Assembly: GCA_003353955.1 (NCBI GenBank) | Contig: PIVJ01000014.1 | Location: forward strand, 1-45,490 | Direction of reading: 5' to 3' | Source: Bacteroidota bacterium | GTDB taxonomy: Bacteria; Bacteroidota; Bacteroidia; Bacteroidales; GCA-2711565 | Length of the DNA: 45,490 bases | In this document: in pieces, positions 1 through 6,875 of the stretch | Position numbering within the stretch: the first letter of the stretch is position 1 | Layout: each line of letters opens with the position of its first letter | Position numbers and translations under genes: made by a program | The notes under the pieces: model-generated | Seen by the model: only the letters and a program-made list of their open reading frames with translations | Databases searched by the model: none | Told to the model about the DNA's origin: nothing

Positions 1-127
1 TTTATTATTATTTATTTCAATTGTTTTGGGTGAACTGTGTCCCAACATATTTTGTATATGACGTAAGTTTACATTGTTTTTAATGCAGTGAGTTGTAAAC
101 GAACGCCTTAGCGTATGTGCAGAACCT

Positions 128-154
128 AAGGCAGTTACTCCTGCCTTCTTTTTT
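128..154 (+). terminator. Rho-independent terminator
   Basis: A 7-bp stem AAGGCAG/CTGCCTT with a six-base loop is followed by C and a run of six T. The sense is plus strand, so it would end a gene lying before the window start. Confidence 0.6.
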
Positions 155-190
155 GCAGTATGTAATACATTCCTAATACTTGTGCTTGAA

Positions 191-260
191 TATTCCCCGC
201 CCCTTGGGGCGAAATAAAATAGCATCCATCATGATAGCCCGTCCGCTTGTGGCGGGGAGC
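191..260 (+). repeat. Structured repeat A, copy 1
   Basis: This is about 70 bp of complex sequence that recurs at 12008-12077 in the same orientation with only a few substitutions and one inserted base. It contains self-complementary segments: GCCCC/GGGGC close together at the left, an ATCATGAT palindrome in the middle, a CCGC/GCGG pair at the right, and outer CCCCGCC/GGCGGGG arms that can pair with each other. It looks like a dispersed REP- or MITE-like element. It contains no ORF. The two copies bracket the nine-gene redox operon. Confidence 0.8.
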
Positions 261-430
261 CTCATTTAGTTCTCTTTATAAACAGTTAAAATAATAGTAA
301 AAGATGCAATTTATTCTGATTCAAGATATTCGAATGCGTATCTTCGCTAAACTAAAAAAATAATGGGTGCTTGAATACGTTATAATCTATTAAATATCTA
401 TATATTTAACGATAAACCATTGATGCAATT

Positions 431-1861
431 ATGCTCAAGATCAGGATTGAAATAAGTGTTATATTTCTCACGTTATTAACGAGTGTAATTGTATTTATTT
501 ATTGGCTTCTATATAATCCTACCGAAGATTTATCTGTAAGTTTACCAGGCATGGATAAGCGCCCGGCATTAGCAGAAGGTACCTTAGAGCACATTAAAAT
601 AGGTGCTAGTTTTATGACTTATACATCTCATACTTCTGATTTGCAAGGTAAGTGGACTCGTTTTAGAGGAGCAGATTTTGATAACATCAATAAAGAAAAA
701 ATTCCACTCATTGATCATTTTGGTGACGGGCCTGATATACGTTGGGAAATTGAACTTGGTGAGGGACATGCTGCTCCGGTTATTTACAATGGAAAAGCAT
801 ATTTGCTCGATTATGTTGAAGAACGTAATACCGATGCATTGCGTTGCTTTTCAATTGAAACAGGAGAAGAATTATGGAGCCGATGGTATTTTGTTAAAGT
901 AAAACGAAATCATGGAATGTCAAGGACTGTGCCTGCAATTACAGATAAATATCTCATAACAATAGGACCTCGCTGTCATGTGATGTGTGTTAATCCTGAT
1001 ACCGGTGATTTGTTATGGGGTAAGGATTTAGTGAAAGAGTACGGTACAGAAATACCGTTCTGGTATACTGGCCAATGCCCGATTATTGTTGATGATGTTG
1101 CTATTCTGGCTCCTGGAGGATCGTCTTTAATCATTGGGGTAGATTGTGCTACAGGTAACGTACTTTGGGAAACTCCGAATCCGGATGGATGGCAAATGTC
1201 ACATTCATCAATTATGCCCATGACCTTTGAAGGCAAAAAAATGTATGTCTATATTGCCGTTGGGGGTATTTGTGGAATTTCTGCCGAAGGTGATGATATT
1301 GGAAAAATATTGTGGAAAAGCACAGAATTTTCACCCAACGTTATTGCGCCATCTCCAGTCATTCTTGAAAATGGAAGGATTTTTGTAACCGCAGGATACG
1401 GTGCCGGTGCAGCACTCTTTCAATTAGTACAAAATAGTGAGGGATACTCGGCTGAACTTGTCCAAACTTATAAACCTAAAGATGGTATTGCATCTGAGCA
1501 ACAAACTCCCATTTATTATCAGGGAAGATTATTTTCAATATTGCCGAAGGATGCTGCCGGTATGCGAAACCAATTTGTTTGTGTTGATCCTTATGATCCT
1601 CAAAATATATTATGGACCAGTGGGAAAGCTGATCGTTTTGGTCTAGGGCCATACATAATTGCCGATAATAAGTTTTTTATTTTAAATGATGATGGTACAC
1701 TCGCCATAGCCAAAGCAGATATAAATTCATTTCAATTATTGGATAGACGTAGAATTATTGAGGGGCAAGACGCATGGGGCCCCTTTGCATTGGCAGATGG
1801 ATACTTATTAATGCGAGATTCAAAAAAAATGCTTTGTATTGATATGAGGGCTAATAAGTAA
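431..1861 (+). CDS. Membrane-anchored PQQ-like beta-propeller protein
   Basis: This 476-residue protein starts with an uncleaved-looking membrane segment at about residues 8-28, so the rest should sit in the periplasm. The remainder is a PQQ-like (BamB/PQQ_2-type) beta-propeller, with a W-x-RFRGA motif near residue 75 and repeated units of the form 'G-x-L-W' following a D-x-x-TG turn (for example ETGEELW, DTGDLLW, ATGNVLW). Propellers of this type bind PQQ in dehydrogenases, but many are purely structural or protein-binding. I see no recognisable dehydrogenase domain or cytochrome c motif. It is the first gene of a tight nine-gene operon and the next gene starts 16 bases after its stop. The start codon is chosen because the membrane anchor follows directly. 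Its partners suggest a periplasmic redox role, but its ligand is unknown. Confidence 0.85.
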   Translation: MLKIRIEISVIFLTLLTSVIVFIYWLLYNPTEDLSVSLPGMDKRPALAEGTLEHIKIGASFMTYTSHTSDLQGKWTRFRGADFDNINKEKIPLIDHFGDGPDIRWEIELGEGHAAPVIYNGKAYLLDYVEERNTDALRCFSIETGEELWSRWYFVKVKRNHGMSRTVPAITDKYLITIGPRCHVMCVNPDTGDLLWGKDLVKEYGTEIPFWYTGQCPIIVDDVAILAPGGSSLIIGVDCATGNVLWETPNPDGWQMSHSSIMPMTFEGKKMYVYIAVGGICGISAEGDDIGKILWKSTEFSPNVIAPSPVILENGRIFVTAGYGAGAALFQLVQNSEGYSAELVQTYKPKDGIASEQQTPIYYQGRLFSILPKDAAGMRNQFVCVDPYDPQNILWTSGKADRFGLGPYIIADNKFFILNDDGTLAIAKADINSFQLLDRRRIIEGQDAWGPFALADGYLLMRDSKKMLCIDMRANK

Positions 1862-1877
1862 AATCAGATATTGAAAC

Positions 1878-2864
1878 ATGAAATTTAAGCAGATGAAACC
1901 CAAATACATACTTATTCCTTCCGTCATTTTATTATTAGTTGTTTTACTCTTTATGGCAAAGGATCTTTTCTTTACCAGCGAACCCGATACTAAAAATCCA
2001 TACGAATATGATTTAACAAAATTTAAAGAGATAGATCCTGATATGGTTTGCTATGAAGAGGTAATGCAGTTAAAGCCTAAAACTGATTACTTATATGGTA
2101 TTTCCACCGATGCTAACTATAATCTGTATGTCGCAGGCTCCGGGAATATTCTTATCTATGATGTGAGCGGAGACCTGATAAACACAATCAATGTTAATGA
2201 TAATGCTTACTGCATCACCGTTTCAGAGACAGGCCAGATATACATGGGAATGGCCGACCATGTTGAGATTTGGAATACAGATGGTGAACAATTACAATCA
2301 TGGAACAGCATGGGTGAGGCTGCCATTTTTACTTCGATTGCTGTGAACGGTAATTCTGTATACGTTGCTGATGCTGGTAATAAAGTCGTTTATCATTATA
2401 ATCAGGATGGAGAATTACAGAATAAAATTGGAGAAAAGGATACCGAAAATGGGAAATTGGGTTTTATCATTCCCAGCCCATACTTTGATCTTTTAATTGG
2501 TAGGGATGATGAGCTTTGGATTGTTAATCCGGGAATTCATCAATTCGAATCATATCGTTCAAACGGAGAAATGATTTCATCATGGAAAAGGACGTCGATG
2601 CAATTAGACGGTTTTAGTGGATGCTGTAACCCTTCTCACATTGCCATGTTATCCGATGGATCATTTGTTACCAGCGAGAAAGGAATAGAGCGGGTAAAAA
2701 TCCACGAGCCAACAGGCGAGTTTAAATGTGTGGTTGCCACCCCTGATCAATTTATTGCAGGAACTACAGATTTAGATTTAGCAGTTGATTCAAAGGATCG
2801 CATTTATGTTTCTGATCCGAAAAAAGGTGTGGTTAAGGTTTATGATAAAGTTGATGGTAAATAA
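1878..2864 (+). CDS. Membrane-anchored NHL-type beta-propeller with vicinal cysteines
   Basis: This 328-residue protein has an N-terminal membrane segment at about residues 11-27. It is followed by NHL-like repeats in which hydrophobic strands alternate with turns such as DANYNLYVA, NGNSVYVAD and DSKDRIYVSD, giving a six-bladed propeller facing the periplasm. Around residues 248-252 it carries a G-C-C-N-P motif with adjacent Cys249 and Cys250, followed by a SEKGIERVKI segment. The paired cysteines could form a vicinal disulfide or bind metal; this is inference. It lies between a PQQ-like propeller gene and two Tat-signal Fe-S genes, with gaps of 16 and 6 bases. No enzymatic domain is visible. 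The propeller call is firm and the function is not. Confidence 0.8.
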   Translation: MKFKQMKPKYILIPSVILLLVVLLFMAKDLFFTSEPDTKNPYEYDLTKFKEIDPDMVCYEEVMQLKPKTDYLYGISTDANYNLYVAGSGNILIYDVSGDLINTINVNDNAYCITVSETGQIYMGMADHVEIWNTDGEQLQSWNSMGEAAIFTSIAVNGNSVYVADAGNKVVYHYNQDGELQNKIGEKDTENGKLGFIIPSPYFDLLIGRDDELWIVNPGIHQFESYRSNGEMISSWKRTSMQLDGFSGCCNPSHIAMLSDGSFVTSEKGIERVKIHEPTGEFKCVVATPDQFIAGTTDLDLAVDSKDRIYVSDPKKGVVKVYDKVDGK

Positions 2865-2870
2865 TTTAAG

Positions 2871-3080
2871 ATGATTGATAGAAGAGAATTTATTAGAAAA
2901 ACAGGAAGAGGGTTAATACTGGGAGGTATAATTGCCGGTGGTGGATATTTATTGCTGAGACCTAAAACAGCTGTCGCTTGTGATTTTGATTTTATATGCA
3001 GAGACTGTCGGCAATTAAAATCTTGCTCATTGCCTGAAGCTGACGATTTTAAAAACAATACCGAACATAAGCTGAGTTAA
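2871..3080 (+). CDS. Tiny Tat-signal protein with four cysteines
   Basis: This 69-residue protein starts with a twin-arginine motif (D-R-R-E-F-I-R-K) and a glycine-rich hydrophobic stretch to about residue 29. The mature part has four cysteines (37, 43, 46, 52) in a C-x5-C-x2-C-x5-C arrangement and a hydrophilic tail. The cysteines could hold one Fe-S cluster or a metal, and the Tat signal fits export of a folded cofactor protein. It lies 6 bases after the NHL propeller and 2 bases before the Tat ferredoxin, so it is surely co-translated with them. I do not recognise the family. It may be a small electron carrier or an assembly partner. Confidence 0.75.
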   Translation: MIDRREFIRKTGRGLILGGIIAGGGYLLLRPKTAVACDFDFICRDCRQLKSCSLPEADDFKNNTEHKLS

Positions 3081-3082
3081 TT

Positions 3083-3667
3083 ATGGCAGCAGATAAGTCA
3101 AATAAAAAAATTGCACGAAGGGATTTTATTAATAATACTTTTCGATTTTCGCTGGTTGTCGGACTTGGCGGATTGGGAGGCATATTGTCTAAAAATACCT
3201 TGGGTACAGAAATGGTTTGGCAATTAGATGCTTCAAAATGTGTGCAGTGTGGACGTTGTGCCACGGATTGTGTTTTGACCCCTTCCGCTGTAAAATTAAT
3301 TCATGTTTACGACATGTGTGGGTATTGCGATTTATGTGGAGGTTACTTCAGGCCGGAAGCAAAAAATCGTTCAACCGCTGCGGAAAATCAATTATGCCCG
3401 ACAAGTGCGATCGAACGAGTCTTTATAGAAGAACCTTTTTTTGAGTACCACATCGACAAAGATTTGTGCATCGGTTGTGCAAAATGCATGAAGGGCTGCG
3501 GGTCGTTTGGCAATGGTTCATTGCAAATTCAAGTGAACCACGACTTATGTGTGAATTGTAATGAATGCTCGATCGCCCGGGTTTGTCCTTCAGATGCATA
3601 TGTAAGAGTTCCGGCTAACGATCCATATTTGTTGAAGGGTTTTAAAGGAGATGGAAAGAAAATTTAA
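3083..3667 (+). CDS. Tat-exported four-cluster ferredoxin-like protein
   Basis: This 194-residue protein carries a twin-arginine signal (A-R-R-D-F-I-N-N at 11-18) and a hydrophobic stretch to about residue 36. It has 16 cysteines in four groups that each fit a [4Fe-4S] site: 53/56/59/63, 79/82/85/105, 129/132/135/139 and 156/159/162/168. This resembles the NrfC/NapG-type periplasmic polyferredoxins that pass electrons between a quinol-side membrane protein and a periplasmic enzyme. The next gene encodes a NapH-like membrane ferredoxin, the usual partner of NapG. No nitrate, nitrite or nitrous-oxide reductase is nearby, so the acceptor is unknown. Wire function is confident; direction of flow is inferred. 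Confidence 0.88.
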   Translation: MAADKSNKKIARRDFINNTFRFSLVVGLGGLGGILSKNTLGTEMVWQLDASKCVQCGRCATDCVLTPSAVKLIHVYDMCGYCDLCGGYFRPEAKNRSTAAENQLCPTSAIERVFIEEPFFEYHIDKDLCIGCAKCMKGCGSFGNGSLQIQVNHDLCVNCNECSIARVCPSDAYVRVPANDPYLLKGFKGDGKKI

Positions 3668-3683
3668 TCTTGGAGAACAGTTA

Positions 3684-4967
3684 ATGAAGAAGCAAATTGT
3701 CATAATATTATTTATTATTCTTACCGGACTTCAGTTCTCGAGTACATTTGCGCAACAACGCTTCCCAAAACCTGAGTTTGAGAGTGGGCATGTACAGCCT
3801 CTAACAATCACTCCGGATGCACGGGCTCCTATCCTCGAATATCTTGATATGGTCGTGCTATTGGCAAGTTTATCACTGGTAACCTGGTTAGTACTCAATA
3901 AGCGATCTCGGATTGGTGTATTCTGGATGTCAATATTTTCAATTGCGTACTTTGGTTTTTTTAGAGAAGGCTGCGTATGCTCAGTTGGATCATTGCAAAA
4001 TATAGTGTTGGCAATAGTTAATCCCAACTATAATATTCCTATTTCAGTAATTGTGTTTTTTACAGCCCCCTTAATTTTCTCCCTGTTTTATGGAAGAACT
4101 TTTTGTGCTGCTGTTTGCCCCTTGGGAGCCATCCAGGATTTTTTCCTCCTTCGCCCGGTAAATATGAAATCATGGCTACAATCTGTGTTGGGTGTGATTC
4201 CTTATATTTACCTAGGCCTATCCATTTTGTATGCCGCCACATCAACCGATTTTATTATCTGTCGCTACGACCCATTTATAGGTATTTATCGGTTAAACGC
4301 CACATTTATGATGTTTGCATTAGGTGGTGCTTTCTTACTTATCAGCTTATTTATAGGCAGGCCTTATTGCCGATTCCTATGCCCTTATGGAGTTTTACTA
4401 AACCTTACAAGTCGCTTATCAAAAAAACACATGACCATTACTCCGGCAGCCTGTATTCAATGTCGATTATGCGGAGACTCTTGTCCTTTTGGTGCAATTG
4501 ACAAACCTGTTGAAGCCAAAGCGGTGGAGAATAGACGGGTGAGTGTAAAAAGATATTCATGGTTAATATTAACACTTCCATTGGTAATATTTATTGGTGG
4601 ATGGACAGGAGCAAGTTTTCATGAAACCTTAGCGAAAGTTAATTCCAAAGTTCGTTTAGCATCTGTCATTTTGGAAAACCCATCCGTATTAGACGAAGAT
4701 ACTACCATTGATATTGATGCATTTAAGGAATCAGGCCAAACTAGTGCTGAATTGTTCATGGAAGCGGCTGATATCGTAAGTGATTTTTATTTGGGCGGTT
4801 GGATACTCGGTGGATTCTTTGGGCTGGTTTTCGGACTTACATTGGCAAAATTAACAATTATCAGGTATAGAATGGATTATACACCAAATAAAGGTGAATG
4901 TTTCAGCTGTGCACGATGTATGGATTACTGTCCGGTTGAAAAAGATGCGATTATTAATAATGCATAA
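3684..4967 (+). CDS. NapH/NosR-like membrane polyferredoxin
   Basis: This is a polytopic membrane protein related to NapH, NosR and RnfB-like electron-transfer proteins. I prefer the ATG at 3684 (427 residues) to an in-frame ATG at 3651: it places a normal signal sequence at the N-terminus and avoids a 17-base overlap with the preceding gene. Features along the chain are a G-C-V-C motif (Cys97, Cys99), two C-x3-C-P membrane-loop motifs (141/145 and 229/233), a [4Fe-4S] motif at 257/260/263/267, and a second at 406/409/412/416 at the very end. Several membrane segments surround these. The FMN-binding domain of NosR is absent. Its partners on both sides suggest it links cytosolic reductant to the Tat ferredoxin. 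Confidence 0.87.
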   Translation: MKKQIVIILFIILTGLQFSSTFAQQRFPKPEFESGHVQPLTITPDARAPILEYLDMVVLLASLSLVTWLVLNKRSRIGVFWMSIFSIAYFGFFREGCVCSVGSLQNIVLAIVNPNYNIPISVIVFFTAPLIFSLFYGRTFCAAVCPLGAIQDFFLLRPVNMKSWLQSVLGVIPYIYLGLSILYAATSTDFIICRYDPFIGIYRLNATFMMFALGGAFLLISLFIGRPYCRFLCPYGVLLNLTSRLSKKHMTITPAACIQCRLCGDSCPFGAIDKPVEAKAVENRRVSVKRYSWLILTLPLVIFIGGWTGASFHETLAKVNSKVRLASVILENPSVLDEDTTIDIDAFKESGQTSAELFMEAADIVSDFYLGGWILGGFFGLVFGLTLAKLTIIRYRMDYTPNKGECFSCARCMDYCPVEKDAIINNA

Positions 4968-4970
4968 TTT

Positions 4971-6854
4971 ATGAGTTTAGTTGAAAAAATAAAATCAGGT
5001 GTAAACGTAAATCTTTGGAAGTGGATTGCAACCATTTCAGGCATATTTGCTATTTTGATGTGCTTTTTGGTTATTGCCAATTATGTACAAATTAACCGAT
5101 TGGATCCGGTAAACACCGAAGCCATTAACACATTGGTTGCTCGTCTGAGTGAGAATCCCAACGACGAAGCATTACGCAATGAGATTCGAGCGCTGGATCT
5201 ACTCGTCCGAAAAGCGTACTTTACCAATCAGTGGCAAGTTCGTACCGGAGGATATATCCTCCTGGTAAGTGCTATATTGATGATAATTGCTATTCAAATT
5301 CTTAACTCCGCTAAACCTATCGATCCAGTTTTGGATAATTCTGAGATTGAAGCTGACCAATTTATAAAGAGAATTTCCAGAAAATGGATATCAATTGGAG
5401 GAATATCAATAATAGTTATTGCACTACTATTGTCGTTCTTAACACATGATAAATTACAAGACACCTTCACCGAAGCCGCTAAAAGTACTGCTCTCAATGA
5501 GACTGAGCTTGAAGGTGCCGTAACAGAGAATAGGAAGCTTGCTGTTGCTTCTTCTGCAGAGGATGAAAAACCCAATATTAATGAAGTTGAAAAGAAGGAG
5601 AATATTCAGAATAAAGCTGTTGAAGAAAGTGAATTAATTAATGCCATCGAAACTGTAAACAACAAAGAATCCGTTACCCAAATTTCAGAATTTTTATTGA
5701 ACTCAAGAAAAAACTATCCTTCATTCAGAGGGGCGAATGGATTGGGAATAGCCTATCAGAATAATATTCCGGTTAATTGGGATGGAGCTACCAATGACAA
5801 CATATTGTGGAAAGTTAAGCTCAATTTGCAAGGTTATAATTCACCTATTATATGGGGAGATCGATTATTTATTACAGGTGCTAACTCCACAGCAAAAGAA
5901 GTTTACTGTTACCATAAAAATACCGGAGAATTAATCTGGACTAAGAGAGTGGGAAATATTCCGGGCTCGCCAGCTACTGTTCCAAATGTTACTGAAGATA
6001 CAGGTCTGGCAGCTCCCACAGCTGCAACTGACGGGAAAAATGTTTATGCCATATTTGCCAACGGTGATGTAATTGCTCTTGATATGAGTGGCAATCAGGT
6101 ATGGGCTAAAAACTTGGGTACTCCACAAAATCATTATGGGCATTCGTCATCACTCTTGGTTTATGAAAACAAATTAATCATTCAATACGATCAAGGCAGA
6201 GGATCAAAAATTATGGCCTTGGATAGCAATACAGGAGATGAAATTTGGGGTACCGCAAGAAATGTTCAAATTTCATGGGCTTCACCTGTGATTGTACACA
6301 GAGAAAATCAAACTGAGATAGTTGTAGTTGCAGATCCCGGCGTTGCCGGATTTGATGTGAATACTGGTCAGCAACTATGGATCATTGATTGTATTTATGG
6401 TGAAGTGGGGCCATCAGTAGCTTATTCCAATGGAATTGTTTTTGCATTGAATGAGTATGCTAGCTTGGTTGCAATATCAGGAGGGAATAATCCTGAAGTT
6501 CTTTGGGAAGATTACGACTATCTTTCTGATGTTCCGAGCCCCGTTGCATCGAACGATTTACTTTTTGTTGCCACAAGTTACGGAGTTGTGGTTTGTCACA
6601 ATGCTAAAACAGGCGAGAAATATTGGGAACATGAATTTGATAATGGATTTTATGCTTCACCAATACTTGTCGATGGTAAAATCTACCTAATCGATAGAGA
6701 TGGGATTATGCAAATTCTTAGTGCTAAAAATGAGTTTGAACTAATAGCTACACCAGCTTTGGGAGAACATGTAGTAAGTAGCCCGGCCTTTGCCGATGGA
6801 CAAATTTTTATCCGAGCTGAAGATCACTTATATTGTATCGGATCTGGAAATTAA
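4971..6854 (+). CDS. Three-TM membrane protein with periplasmic PQQ-like propeller
   Basis: This 627-residue protein has membrane segments at about 18-38, 93-111 and 139-157. A charged, glutamate-rich linker follows to about residue 240, and then a PQQ-like beta-propeller fills 250-627. The odd number of membrane segments places the propeller outside the cytoplasm if the N-terminus is inside. The propeller opens with YPSFRGANG and has repeated TGE-x-I-W-type turns (NTGELIW, NTGDEIW, NTGQQLW, KTGEKYW). A glycan- or quinoprotein-type function cannot be read from it. It starts 3 bases after the NapH-like gene and is followed by the NuoE/NuoF fusion. A membrane-integral propeller next to a polyferredoxin is unusual. 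Confidence 0.83.
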   Translation: MSLVEKIKSGVNVNLWKWIATISGIFAILMCFLVIANYVQINRLDPVNTEAINTLVARLSENPNDEALRNEIRALDLLVRKAYFTNQWQVRTGGYILLVSAILMIIAIQILNSAKPIDPVLDNSEIEADQFIKRISRKWISIGGISIIVIALLLSFLTHDKLQDTFTEAAKSTALNETELEGAVTENRKLAVASSAEDEKPNINEVEKKENIQNKAVEESELINAIETVNNKESVTQISEFLLNSRKNYPSFRGANGLGIAYQNNIPVNWDGATNDNILWKVKLNLQGYNSPIIWGDRLFITGANSTAKEVYCYHKNTGELIWTKRVGNIPGSPATVPNVTEDTGLAAPTAATDGKNVYAIFANGDVIALDMSGNQVWAKNLGTPQNHYGHSSSLLVYENKLIIQYDQGRGSKIMALDSNTGDEIWGTARNVQISWASPVIVHRENQTEIVVVADPGVAGFDVNTGQQLWIIDCIYGEVGPSVAYSNGIVFALNEYASLVAISGGNNPEVLWEDYDYLSDVPSPVASNDLLFVATSYGVVVCHNAKTGEKYWEHEFDNGFYASPILVDGKIYLIDRDGIMQILSAKNEFELIATPALGEHVVSSPAFADGQIFIRAEDHLYCIGSGN

Positions 6855-6875
6855 CAGAACAAGGCTGGAACTAAA

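Larger units (their letters stand above)
1..430. other. Intergenic region upstream of the redox operon
   Basis: No convincing gene is visible here. It holds a rho-independent terminator-like hairpin (128-154), which probably ends a plus-strand gene lying outside the window, and one copy of a structured repeat (191-260). The stretch 261-430 is AT-rich and must carry the promoter of the first propeller gene. The closest match to the Bacteroidota -7 element is TATATTTA near 400, which is only partial, so I do not annotate it as a promoter. Confidence 0.6.

Noticed and set aside
3651-3683. Upstream ATG of the NapH-like gene
   Set aside because: It would overlap the ferredoxin gene and put a charged segment before the signal sequence; the ATG at 3684 gives a normal N-terminus.
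4103-4501. 132-codon alternative frame within the NapH-like gene
   Set aside because: It overlaps the real membrane-protein frame fully and shows only composition bias from it.
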